Assembly (NCBI GenBank): GCA_033558025.1
Contig: JAUCEF010000007.1
Span: forward strand, 3,906,001-3,970,000
DNA length: 64,000 nucleotides
Origin: Phytophthora sp. 'mugwort'
Taxonomy: Eukaryota; Oomycota; Peronosporomycetes; Peronosporales; Peronosporaceae
Reading direction: 5' to 3'
Shown: in pieces, positions 32,600-42,337 of the stretch
How positions within the stretch are numbered: the stretch's first letter is position 1
How the letters are laid out: each line of letters starts with the position of its first letter
Notes under the pieces: generated by a model
The model's input: the letters and a program-made list of their open reading frames with translations, nothing else
Told to the model about the DNA's origin: nothing
Databases searched by the model: none
Program-made: the position numbers and the translations under genes

Positions 32600-35522
32600 A
32601 TGATATTTATTTTTGGAGGCTGCGTAAAATAACGGTATATTAGTGATATGTTTTTCGGGGTCTCATGCGTCCAGCGTGAAATATAATCAAGCGAGGAATC
32701 AGCGACGCCATCCGGACCAAACCACAACGCGCAAGTAGCTCTGTAGGGGTCTATCGGTCTTAAGATCTAATCGTAGCCAAACAAAACCAAAGTGAGATTT
32801 CGAGTGCCTACCATCGTTAGCTGTCGGCGTTCGGAAGTATCAACTCCAAGTCGGACGCGCGTCCATCCGTACACAGCGTTGGTAATGACATCTGATGCTT
32901 CGAAGGGCAGTACCGTAGGAGGTGGATGGGCGTTAAGCTCGGCGCGTGGAAGGACACGGTGGAAAGCGGCGCCGATGTGCGAGGACCACAGCACTTCGAG
33001 CCGAGGAGCAAGCACGTAATGGCAGTCCAGGCAACGTTCTCCGCGACAGTGCAGCCATCCCCAAGCTTGGGTCGCCTATCGAGACGCACACGTAGGATTT
33101 GCTCAAATTTGTACACTGGAGAGACGGCTGTTTCCCAGGAATGGTCTGTGATGAATGCCATCTAGGAGCGAAAGCGGCAGCGACAATGGCAGTTTCTTCT
33201 TATACCAAATGAGTGGAGTTGTTTCTTAATACATGAAGACGAGGGAAAATGGGAAATTCGATCTGCTCGCATCGAGCAGTTTGTTGTGCGCTGTTTGTAA
33301 ACCTGCCGCAACTGGACTGAATATGAGCGGCTTATTATTGTACGAAATGTACTGTATTGTCAGACTATCCGCAATTTCTGTTTTAAAAGCTGGAGCTGTT
33401 GGATGGTGCGGCGATCTCAAGTTTCTCACGTCATCAGCAAATTTGTCTGTTGTGAAGCGATGCATGATTAATCTGCGCAGATCCAATACAGTAGTACACT
33501 ACCGTCTTACCCGCACACTGCGCCTGGAATCTTCGAGTTTCAAAAAACATGACTGAAATGAGCAATACCGGACAGTGGATTGGCTTGCAGCGATCGAGCC
33601 CATAGCATCGTCACTCAATGCACCAAAGCGGGCTGGCTCCGCTTGTTATAGTTCTCTGTCATAAATCTGCAGCGATGGTCTAGGGTCAGCTGACAAAATT
33701 TTAGGACCCGACTTGGAAACCTTTAAACATTTGTGTACATATTCGTCTCTTCGAAGATTTCTTTGCGTATTAAAATTTTGTATTGCATTATATTGCCTAT
33801 GTAAATTGCAGTAAAAAGGTTTTGTTACAAATTTCAGCATTGAAAGTTTAATGTGGAGGAACCAGATTTCCACGACACCGCGAGGCCCTTGCATTATCGC
33901 GGAGAAAACCCCATCTTTTAAATGGATACCCTTTTCGCGAGTGAATGAAGGTTGCCAATTGTTGACTCAGCATCCACCAAAATGTTAAAGCAAAACTTCA
34001 GTGGATACTTTCGATGGACGTTTCGGATACTGTGTCATCATACAGTACGGTATTGTGCCCGAATAAGATATCACAACTGGTAAATGAAAAAGAATGTACG
34101 GTATAAAACACTAATAAATGATAAATAAGTATTATTAACCCTTTGGCGGCCGCGCTTGACGGCGAGGATACAATAAAAGCAGTAAACGGGATCTGAAAAG
34201 CAAAAAGACAGTTTCGCCGTATATTTCTCAATACACAAGTGTACTTGTCGCGCTTGTTATGGAGGTGTCAAGTCGCCGCGAGAGAGCGGCCGATCTGATT
34301 ATCGCGGCCTCGTCCTAGCCAGCCAAGCCGCGCTTGCTCGTACACATATGGGACGCTTGGAAGCACAGGGTCTGTCTCTGTGGACGTACGGGCACATGGA
34401 TAACGCTACGTGGACTTGGACCGCCGGCGCGAGGCGGGGCCAGTTTTCTCGTGTCGATGCAGCTGAATGAAGTCCGTCGAGTGTCGAACGCAAAGTGTCG
34501 AGTCGGTTTGCCGTAGTGTCAAGCGTCAAATGTCGAGTCGGTTTCGACTAGATTCCTACCGCTCAGCAGGTAAAAAAGTCGTTTGCATACGCAGGACACC
34601 ACGTACGCCGCGGCAAATCTCGCTTCATATCCTGCACCGTAGGTAAGCTTCATAATGAGCGCCACGACTACAGAAGTTGAGGCCGCTCAATGCTCGGCAC
34701 CAACGTGGTCATTCTCTCCCGATCGATACACGACAGGACCGGGCCACCCCGCGGCCGCACAACCATCAGTCCTCAGTTGAGTTAACCCGCAGGGTTAGCA
34801 GCTGACCCTGCAGACTAGAGACACGCAGGCGAGCTTGGCAAGTAACACGAAGCGATCGTGGCGTGTTTGCATGCTTGTCTACTCTAGCGAAAGCGTGTCC
34901 GGCGTTGTGAGGCTGAAAAGCCGGACGATCGTGAAAAAATTGGTGCAAAACGCAAGAATGCAGCGCAGCAAACCGAGATCAAAGGCCTCTATGGTTAATG
35001 CGCTCACTTAATCGATTGACGCCAGTCTCTCTCCACGAGCCAGCACTCGACGAGCGCATTTGGGCCGTGGTGTGGATTTTCTCCAACAATATTGCCGGTT
35101 TCCGGGTCGTCGTATCGACCGTACCCAAATTTTGGATTTCGAATGATGCTGTCTTTGCCACACGTTGCTCTCCAGCAAAGTATGAACGCAGACAGACCCC
35201 TTTTTTCGCGCAAAATTTGAGAAACTTGGCATGCCTGTCAAAAGCACCAGCGAGATGAGCGCTCCGTCTCTTGAGTGTCCAGCAGCTTACTCGCCTTCCA
35301 GTCGATCGACGGCACTTGATAGATCGATAGATAGATACGCTCATGAGCTCCGTCGTTAAGCTGCGCCGCAAACAATGAGCCATGTGAGGTGCGTCGGAGA
35401 AAAGCGAACGTTTAGCACCTCCGACCTCATTGCACGATTGGCTCCCGACCGCACACCAAGAGGCCGTTACGCATTTCGCTAGTCAGTCCGACTGAGTTCG
35501 TCACCAGGGTAGTCGGACTGGT
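32600..35522. other. Long intergenic stretch, no gene recognised
   Basis: Frames up to 134 codons are present on both strands (for example minus 32817-33161 and 34979-35383), with no recognisable domain. Short direct repeats of GTGTCGAGTCGGTTT-type sequence lie at about 34494-34543, and a GATA-rich tract at 35320-35335. The final few hundred bases should hold the promoter of the MYB gene at 35523. Confidence 0.45.
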
Positions 35523-36395
35523 ATGATCTCGCCTAAGGTCATGAGCGAGCTGCACCAGGCCAAGCTCGTACCGACCCAGTTCACGGTACCCAAACCGGGT
35601 GAGCACGCGTGGTCGCCGGCCGAGCAGCGCCGCTTCTGGGAGGCCATTCAGTGTTTCCCACAAGGCCCCTGGACCGCCATCGCTGCCTACGTGGGCTCCA
35701 AGTCTACGCGTCAAGCCATGACCCACGCGCAGAAGCTGCGTCAGAAGCTCAGCCGCTGGAAACGTCGCGTGCGCAGCGACTCGGTCAGCTCGGCGTGTAG
35801 CACCGGCTCCAACTCGAGTGCGTCCGCGTCGGTGACGACACCGGCCGAAGCGTATGCTGGCAGTAACGGATCCCAGTCGCCTCCCATGTCACCGACGGAA
35901 TACGGTGAGATTGCCAAGCTTAGCATTATGGATCACATTGAGGAGGAAGATGATGAGAAGAAGAGCACGGATAACGGCGACTACGAACCGATGGACATTA
36001 AACCTGAGTTCAAAAGCGAGATACAGCACTTTGACGGACACGACCAAGACCAGGTCCATGATGCACAGGACGACAGCTACTTGGAGCACCTGCTGACAGA
36101 TATTGAGCCGGTCCTGGAGCACGTCGCACACTTCACGAATGGATCGCATGACGGCACGGAGGAGGCAACACGGCCAGTGGCGACGACTGACTACGGCTAC
36201 GAACAGGCGGTCTACTTCACGCATCAAGCGGACGTGACGGCTTCCGAGCACAAAACCATGGAACTCTCATGGAATCAACAGCACCCGGACCCCGCGTATT
36301 ATCAGCAGCTATACAACGTGTCGGCCACATCAACAGCAGCGCTCTACACGCCCACAGAGGGCGACCACATGCATAACAACCTCCACCGTTTATAG
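35523..36395 (+). CDS. Single-repeat MYB-related transcription factor (paralogue)
   Basis: 290 residues in a single exon. One MYB/SANT repeat at about residues 28-78 has W30 and W50 and ends MTHAQKLRQKLSRWKRR, a SHAQKYF-like recognition helix with a basic extension. The region GPWTAIAAYVGSKSTRQAMT closely matches the protein at 9377. The rest is Ser-rich, then acidic and His/Gln-rich, and the two paralogues' tails do not align by eye. Nuclear DNA binding is expected and targets are unknown. ATG at 35523 is the first in the frame. TCAGTCCGACT at 35483 resembles part of an oomycete initiator but lacks the CAWTTT half. Confidence 0.88.
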   Translation: MISPKVMSELHQAKLVPTQFTVPKPGEHAWSPAEQRRFWEAIQCFPQGPWTAIAAYVGSKSTRQAMTHAQKLRQKLSRWKRRVRSDSVSSACSTGSNSSASASVTTPAEAYAGSNGSQSPPMSPTEYGEIAKLSIMDHIEEEDDEKKSTDNGDYEPMDIKPEFKSEIQHFDGHDQDQVHDAQDDSYLEHLLTDIEPVLEHVAHFTNGSHDGTEEATRPVATTDYGYEQAVYFTHQADVTASEHKTMELSWNQQHPDPAYYQQLYNVSATSTAALYTPTEGDHMHNNLHRL

Positions 36396-36701
36396 GGTCG
36401 TTTCAGTCTTCTCGTATCGTCTAAATGTTCGCGGTGAAGGCTGGAGAATGCGTGTCGGCGCCGGCAAGGTGCTTCCCAATAGTAAAGCTGAATTAGTTAA
36501 TAGAAGTAGTTAGTAGTAATCAAGTGAGTGAATTTCTCAAACTCGATTCGTATGCATTGAGCTCCAAGGTGGTTCAAGTGATACTACCACAAGTGCATCC
36601 ATATTATGATAAGGGCCAAATTGCTTGCCCAAACGCGACAGATGATCACTACGACGGACACGTAAAAGCAGTTGGAAGATCTGTATTTCCAGCTGATGAC
36701 T
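36396..36701. other. Convergent 3' intergenic
   Basis: A 306-bp gap between the MYB stop and the stop of the minus-strand DUF2009 gene. No gene and no clear terminator seen. Confidence 0.6.
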
Positions 36702-38501
36702 TTACTTTTCAAAGTGTCCGTCGAAGCCGACAAAACCGGCCATAAGGAACACATGGAAAAAGGGTTTCCTCTCTATCCTAGAGCACCAATTCCAGGCGCT
36801 CGTGAGGCGACCATCGATGCACGAGCCTGCGTCGAAGAAGTTGTCCGCACCGCTGCCGTCGAAACCGTGCTTGAAAAAGTCGCAAAGGACCCGCTTCTGC
36901 AGCATTTCTGCGCCACCGAAGCTGCCTTCAATGTACGCGCGTGTGTTGGGCTGCGCAGCGAGCGCTGGGATGTCGTGCACCGTGTTTACGATTGGGCTCA
37001 GAATGCGCGAAATTTGCGTGTACTTGTCGATGAACATGAGCGCGTTGGGCACGTTGTGGTCGCCGAGATGCACAACCGAGGAGCCCACCCAGCGAGGACG
37101 CAGCTTCTGTGTCTGATGCAGAATCGAGTGCACTAAGTGAGACGTCTCGGGCGCGTGCTGCATGCGGTTGAGACCCTGACCGGTATCACGGAGGCGGTAT
37201 ATGCTGCCGCCCAGCAGGTCCTCCTCCACGACCCACCACAGACGCAGCATCGACGTTGTAATATTCTTCCACAACAGCAGCGATTGCAGAACGTATTCAT
37301 ATTGACTGGCGTGGCTGTGGCTAAGCCGCGCGCCATTCTTGCCGGCCCGAATTTCGAGGCTGAAACCTGGTTCTGCCTTCTCCGGCTTGAAGAATTTCTC
37401 TAAGTAGTCGATCATGCGCGTGATTGGCGACCGGTTCGACGCCAGATAGCTCTGACTGTCAGAAATGGACGCGAGACACAGACGAATCTCCTCTTCTGAC
37501 AACGATGCCGACGAGTAGTCGCGCACGAGCTCCTCGATCGCCTGCTGCTTATCACGCACTAAACGCTGTAGAGCTTCCGGGTCACCAAGTAGATTGGGAT
37601 CAACAGCAGCCACGGATGTTGCAACCTCACATCGTGTATCCCGCAGCATTTCGAGCGCGTGGCGTTCCTTCAGCAGCGACGCCACCGTCTTAATAGGCGC
37701 CACACACGAGAATCCGAGATAATTCCTGATCTCGCGCAGGTTAGCGTCCTGTAACAGGTAGATCATCTTGCCGTAGTTGTTGCGCATGCGCTCTGGGTTC
37801 ATGACCTTATAGCGGCGTCCGATCTCGAACACCTGTCGGAAAAACTGCTCGTTGTCTTTGAACTGCTTGTCCTGCACGAGTCGACGACCCTGACGGAAGT
37901 CGTTGGCGATCATCAGGCCCGAGAGTATGCCGAACGTCTCGTTCAGCTCGTGAATGACGCGCTTCACGGGCGAACGGTAGGACAAAACGTCCACCTTGTC
38001 CGTGTATTCGCTGACGTTAAGCGCCGCGTCAAGCAAATTGAAGAGCGATCGCTCGCTCTCGTCCAGCCGAAGTGGAATGTAAGCTGCGTCCTTCATGAGC
38101 GCTGAGGGGGCGTCCTCGATCTCGCGCATCAGTTCGTCGTCGTCCTCTTCTTCTCCCTGGCTGCCGTCTTCCTCTTCCTCCGACTCGCTCGTCAATGGCG
38201 CTTCAATGGCTGATGAAGGCTTCATAGGAGACAGAGGAGGCATTGCAGAGGGCGGAGAGATCTCTTCCTCCTCTACTAAGGGCTGCGGAGGCTTGACAGA
38301 CGACGGTGGCGGCGGCGGAGTGGCACTGACATTGGACATGACGACGCTGCTGGCCCCAGGCATCTCCGTCTTGACGTGGCGCAGCCGGGAGCCGGCATGA
38401 TGCTGCGCCTGGAAGCATAACGGACAGTATACGTCCTCGCAGTCCTCGCAGCGCACGGCGGCCGCCGTGTCCTCGCACTCGACGCACATTGGCGGCGCCA
38501 T
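36702..38501 (-). CDS. B-box zinc finger + DUF2009 protein
   Basis: 599 residues, uninterrupted. Residues 6-42 form a B-box type zinc finger: C6, C9, C18, C21, C26, C29, H34/H35 and H42. A Pro- and acid-rich linker follows (about 45-140). The rest matches the eukaryotic DUF2009 (UPF0652) family, with RRYKVMNPERMRNNYGKMIY, then HNVPNALMFIDKYTQI, NTRAYIEGSFGGAEMLQKR, FDAGSCIDGRLTSAWNW and FHVFLMAGFVGFDG. The function of DUF2009 proteins is not established. The B-box suggests protein-protein interaction. I chose the ATG at 38501 because it opens the zinc finger. The open frame continues upstream to 39014 but there overlaps the opposite-strand PP2A exons and has no domain. Confidence 0.85.
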   Translation of the reverse strand: MAPPMCVECEDTAAAVRCEDCEDVYCPLCFQAQHHAGSRLRHVKTEMPGASSVVMSNVSATPPPPPSSVKPPQPLVEEEEISPPSAMPPLSPMKPSSAIEAPLTSESEEEEDGSQGEEEDDDELMREIEDAPSALMKDAAYIPLRLDESERSLFNLLDAALNVSEYTDKVDVLSYRSPVKRVIHELNETFGILSGLMIANDFRQGRRLVQDKQFKDNEQFFRQVFEIGRRYKVMNPERMRNNYGKMIYLLQDANLREIRNYLGFSCVAPIKTVASLLKERHALEMLRDTRCEVATSVAAVDPNLLGDPEALQRLVRDKQQAIEELVRDYSSASLSEEEIRLCLASISDSQSYLASNRSPITRMIDYLEKFFKPEKAEPGFSLEIRAGKNGARLSHSHASQYEYVLQSLLLWKNITTSMLRLWWVVEEDLLGGSIYRLRDTGQGLNRMQHAPETSHLVHSILHQTQKLRPRWVGSSVVHLGDHNVPNALMFIDKYTQISRILSPIVNTVHDIPALAAQPNTRAYIEGSFGGAEMLQKRVLCDFFKHGFDGSGADNFFDAGSCIDGRLTSAWNWCSRIERKPFFHVFLMAGFVGFDGHFEK

Positions 38502-38748
38502 CTTGGCTTCGGATGTTATATGGGTTTCGTGGTCGGATGGATTTGGTGTGTCGTTACACAACCCCGCTAAAACTGGTACGATATTCGTATTTAAGTGCGA
38601 CCAAGGGGGGAAAGCAAGGGCTGACTGTCTAGCGAGCAGGAAGAACGAGCCGCAGCCAGCGAGCGAGCGACCGACTGCATAGCAAGCTAGCGAGGCACAG
38701 CAAAGCGCCGACCCACACCAGACCTTTCCCCCTCTTCCTACTGACACA
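38502..38748. promoter_or_regulatory. Divergent promoter region, DUF2009 / PP2A-A
   Basis: 247 bp separate the two start codons, so both promoters must lie here. A pyrimidine-rich stretch (CCCCCTCTTCCT) directly precedes the PP2A ATG. No full initiator match was found. Confidence 0.6.
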
Positions 38749-41002
38749 ATGGGTGCGTCTCTAGCCTCTGTTTTGATCCCCCTTGCAATACTGAGGGAGG
38801 ATCGAGAGTGCGGACTTGGTACTTTTCCAGATCTAACATAAGGTGTTACAGAGGACGAAGTGTACCCCATGACGCTGCTGACCGAGGAGCTTAAGAGCGA
38901 CGAGGTGGAGATCCGCATCAAGGCGATGCGACGTCTGCGCACCGTGGCACAGGCGCTGGGTCCGCAGCGCACACGCTCGGATCTGCTGCCGTTTCTACGT
39001 GGTGCGTAATACACAGTAAGAGTTTTTAATTATCGGCGTTTGGCACTAACGAGCGATTTAACGTTGGAGCAGAAGCCACTGAGGATGAGGACGAGGTGCT
39101 CGTGGCGCTGGCCGAAGAGCTCGGCGGCTTTGTGGACCTCGTTGGCGGCGCCGAGCACGCGGCCGCCCTGGTAGAGCCCCTCGAGGTGCTCGCCGGCGTC
39201 GAGGAAACCGTGGTGCGCGACCGCGCCGTCGAGTCCCTGCAGAAGGTGGTGGCCGTGGTGCCCAGCGTGGGAGATGTCATGGTGCCGCTGGCCAAGCGCC
39301 TGGCCGAGGGAGACTGGTTCACGTCACGCGTGTCCGTGTGCTCGCTCTTTGCGGCGATCTACGAGAAGGTGGCGGACGCTGGACGCAAGAAAGAACTGCG
39401 CGAGTACGTTGTTGTGATTTTCAGATACTTGGGAGGGAGAACTGCAGAGTCTTACTGTAGTTGGTGGTGGGGCTGCGCTTTTTGTGACGTGCCTGCAGCT
39501 TCTACCAGGCGATGTGCAACGATGACACGCCCATGGTGCGTCGCGCTGCTGCCTCAAACATCGGCAAGTTCGCTGCCGCCATGGAGAAGGAGCACATTGC
39601 CAGCATGATCCTGCCTCTCTTCCGTGCACTGACGTCGGACGACCAGGACAGTGTGCGTCTGCTTGCCATTGAGAACTCGGCTGCGATTGCCGAGCTGCTA
39701 ACACAGGAGGAGAACTCGATGCACGTGCTACCGGTCGTGCGCTCATCCGTGGAGGACCGCTCATGGCGTGTGCGTTTCAGCATTGCCAAGGACTTCTTTC
39801 CGCTCTCGCGTGCCATGGGAACGCAGATTACGGAGACGGAGCTGCTTGGCTGCTTCAGCAACCTTCTGCAGGTACGAGAGGAATAGGGAACAAGGAAGGA
39901 TGCAAGATGCAAGAAGGAACGGAGTAGCTGATGCATGATCTGTTGCTGTGTTACATTTTTTTTTCAGGACGCTGAGGCTGAAGTGCGTGCTGCTGCTGCT
40001 AAGAATCTGTCGGGCTACATCTCTATTATCAAGAACGAGCTGTTTTCGAGCGAGATCTTGCCGCTACTGTCGGCTTTGTCGCAGGACACTGCCCCCAACG
40101 TTCGCAGTACGTTTTATTTTTGTTTTGTTGAGTTGATATGAGAAACCTGCTCACGTTGCTTGTTGTTGTTGGTGATCTTTTCCATTGCAGCTGCTGTTTC
40201 CATCGCATGCATGGAGCTTGCGCCTCAGCTGGGTGAGGCCACGTCCAAGTCAACACTGGCCCCTCTGCTGCTGCTATTCCTGCGTGACGAGGTTGTGGAC
40301 GTGCGGCTCAATATCCTGAAGCGTATGGAACTGCTTGCTGAGTGGATGGCATCATTTGAATCGGTGCTTCTGCCGGCCATCGCCGACCTTGCTCGCGACT
40401 TGCAGTGGCGCGTGCGTGAGGCCGTGATCCTGTCCATTCCTGCCCTTGCTGGCAGTCTGGGCGGTCAGTACTTCCAGGAGCACTTGCTGGAGATTTACGT
40501 TAGCGCTTTCACTGATATGGTGGGTGAGGTTCGTCTGAGTGCCACGAAGATCCTGCCGCAGCTACTAGAGTCTCTGGGCAGCGACTACATCCTTCAGAAC
40601 GTTATGCCGCGCCTGAACCAGATCTTCGAGAAGTCTGTGATTTACCAGGAGCGCGTCAATGTGCTGCATGCGCTGAAGCAGATGGCTGTGGAGAAGGTGT
40701 CGAGCGACTTGTTGACGCTCATGATGACACTTGCGATCCGCGGAGCCCACGACAAGATTCCCAACGTAAGATTCGTGGCCTCCATCACTTTAGAGCAGCT
40801 GTGTAAATTCGCCGATGCTTCCGTGGTTGCGGCCCAAGTTCGGTACGTATCTTCACTGTTGCTGTAGTAGTATATCTTGTCGGAAAAACTAATTGCAACG
40901 CCTGTTCATTTATGCAGACCGTGCCTGACGGAGCTGGTGACCGATTCCGACATGGACGTCAAGTATTACTCGAGTATCGCGCTGGATGCGGTTCAGGGCT
41001 AG
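38749..41002 (+). CDS. PPP2R1: PP2A scaffold subunit A (PR65, HEAT repeats)
   Basis: Seven exons by splice signals and frame: 38749-38752, 38852-39001, 39073-39403, 39499-39871, 39968-40106, 40191-40842 and 40918-41002, totalling 1,734 nt or 577 residues (family about 590). Donors are GTGCGT or GTACGT and all acceptors end in CAG. Exon 1 holds only ATG plus one base. The product is a solenoid of HEAT repeats that scaffolds the catalytic C and regulatory B subunits of protein phosphatase 2A. Family hallmarks: [86 protein letters not shown] and a C-terminal [13 protein letters not shown]. The gene is head-to-head with DUF2009 and tail-to-tail with pdxT. Confidence 0.93.
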
Positions 41003-41442
41003 ACAGTGTAGGAACGCGCTCTTTCGTGAGGATTCGCGGAGGTGTTCGTCCCTCCTCTTAATTTCTTTCTGGATTCCTCATGCGTTGAACCTTTCAAGAG
41101 CGGCGTCGCTCGACCCTCCTTTCATTTGGGCTTCTTTCTCTGCTATTCAGGTTCTTTGTCGAGTTTAGGCCCTTGGCGGCAAAGCAGCAGGCAGGCATAC
41201 ATGTGTAAACCACCAATTCCACACACAATGTAAACGAAAGCTGGGTGGTGTGGGCTATTGGTTCGCGTTTGTTAATGCAGTTCCTGCTGATGAAACGCTG
41301 CCAATCCTACAGCTATCGGCTATGTATATCATTCAAACAATCTATATTTCCTGGTGCCCGCAGTTTAGCTTCGCATTGCATTCTGCATAGAGCTTCTCGG
41401 TGTGCATCGAATAGGCGCACCTCGAGCCTGGAGCACACATAT
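41003..41442. other. Convergent 3' intergenic
   Basis: 440 bp between the stops of the PP2A gene and pdxT. It should hold both 3' UTRs. No further gene seen. Confidence 0.6.
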
Positions 41443-42117
41443 CTAAAGCCGCGGCAGGACGATCTCCTCGAGGAAGTACTGGTGCCAGCGCGCGTCAGTC
41501 GTGAGTTCCGGGTGGAAAGCCGTGACCAAGATGTTGTCCTTGCGCGCGGCGATGATGACGTCCACGGGGTCAGAACCGTCGGCGGGCTTGGCGTTGGCCA
41601 CGCGCGAGAGCACCTCGATCTCCTCGCCTACCGAGATGATGGCGGGTGCACGGATGAACACGGCGTTGTAGGGGTCGGCATCAAATCCAGGCGGACCGGC
41701 CACGGGCATCTCAAAACTGCGAACCTGCGCGCCGAAGAAATTGCGCGAGACCTCGACGTCCAGGCCACCGATGAGCGTCTGGCCGCCCTTCTCGGCGTGC
41801 TTGGCCTGCTGGCTCAGCATGATCATACCGGCGCACGTGCCCCAGATGGGGCCGCCGTCCGCCACCCACTTCTTGAGCGGATCCACAAGCCCCCAGCGCA
41901 TGGCCACCTTGCCGATCGTTGTGCTCTCACCGCCAGGCAGCACGAGCGCGCCGACATTCTGCAGCTGCTCCGGCAGGCGGATGGCTACGGCCGTGACGGT
42001 GACGGCCTGACCAGAGGCCGTCGTGGCGGTCAGACCCTCCAGCATAGCCATATGCTCCTCGAACGCGCCCTGTAGCGCTAGCACACCCACTGTCACCGTC
42101 TTCCTGGATTCCTTCAT
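41443..42117 (-). CDS. pdxT: PLP synthase glutaminase subunit PdxT/PDX2 (SNO)
   Basis: 224 residues, class I glutamine amidotransferase fold. It hydrolyses glutamine and passes ammonia to the PdxS/PDX1 synthase, which makes pyridoxal 5'-phosphate from ribose 5-phosphate and glyceraldehyde 3-phosphate. Visible signatures: GVLALQGAFEEH at the N-terminus; LPGGESTTIGK (61-70); the nucleophile elbow WGTCAGMIM with C95; NFFGAQVRSFE (127-136); VFIRAPAI (153-160); and the catalytic pair H202 and E204 in AFHPELT. I chose the ATG at 42117 because it lies five codons before the conserved VTVGVLALQG strand. An in-frame ATG at 42222 would add 35 residues with no family similarity. No PdxS gene is in this window. 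Confidence 0.95.
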   Translation of the reverse strand: MKESRKTVTVGVLALQGAFEEHMAMLEGLTATTASGQAVTVTAVAIRLPEQLQNVGALVLPGGESTTIGKVAMRWGLVDPLKKWVADGGPIWGTCAGMIMLSQQAKHAEKGGQTLIGGLDVEVSRNFFGAQVRSFEMPVAGPPGFDADPYNAVFIRAPAIISVGEEIEVLSRVANAKPADGSDPVDVIIAARKDNILVTAFHPELTTDARWHQYFLEEIVLPRL

Positions 42118-42337
42118 GCTGATCGACTTGAGATTTTGCCCGCACGTTAACTTCTGATGTACTTCACATTTGATGGGGATGCACTGGCCGTTTTCTGGCG
42201 ACTGGCCCACTTGGTGGCCCATAAGGCTACCTCTTTAAATGGATATTTCATACTAACAGTTTCCTCGCCTAAACCGATATATGTAGCTACTTTTCTAACG
42301 TTTTATTCCGCATCGCTCGCACTTGTTTTTATAATCC
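42118..42337. promoter_or_regulatory. Divergent promoter region, pdxT / WD40
   Basis: 220 bp between divergent start codons. GCATCGCTCGCACTTGTTTT at 42311-42330 loosely resembles an oomycete initiator for the WD40 gene but misses several consensus positions. Confidence 0.55.

Noticed and set aside
32767..33161. Two overlapping minus frames of 82 and 114 codons
   Set aside because: Some regular composition but no recognisable family; kept only as unassigned intergenic sequence.
38502..39014. N-terminal extension of the DUF2009 open frame
   Set aside because: It overlaps PP2A exons on the opposite strand, is low-complexity Ser/Arg sequence, and would place the B-box internally; the ATG at 38501 starts the zinc finger cleanly.
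41245..42075. 276-codon plus frame antisense to pdxT
   Set aside because: A shadow of the strongly conserved minus-strand gene.
42118..42222. 35-residue N-terminal extension of pdxT
   Set aside because: Not similar to the family; PdxT proteins begin just before the VGVLALQG strand. A targeting peptide was considered, but the segment lacks a typical presequence.
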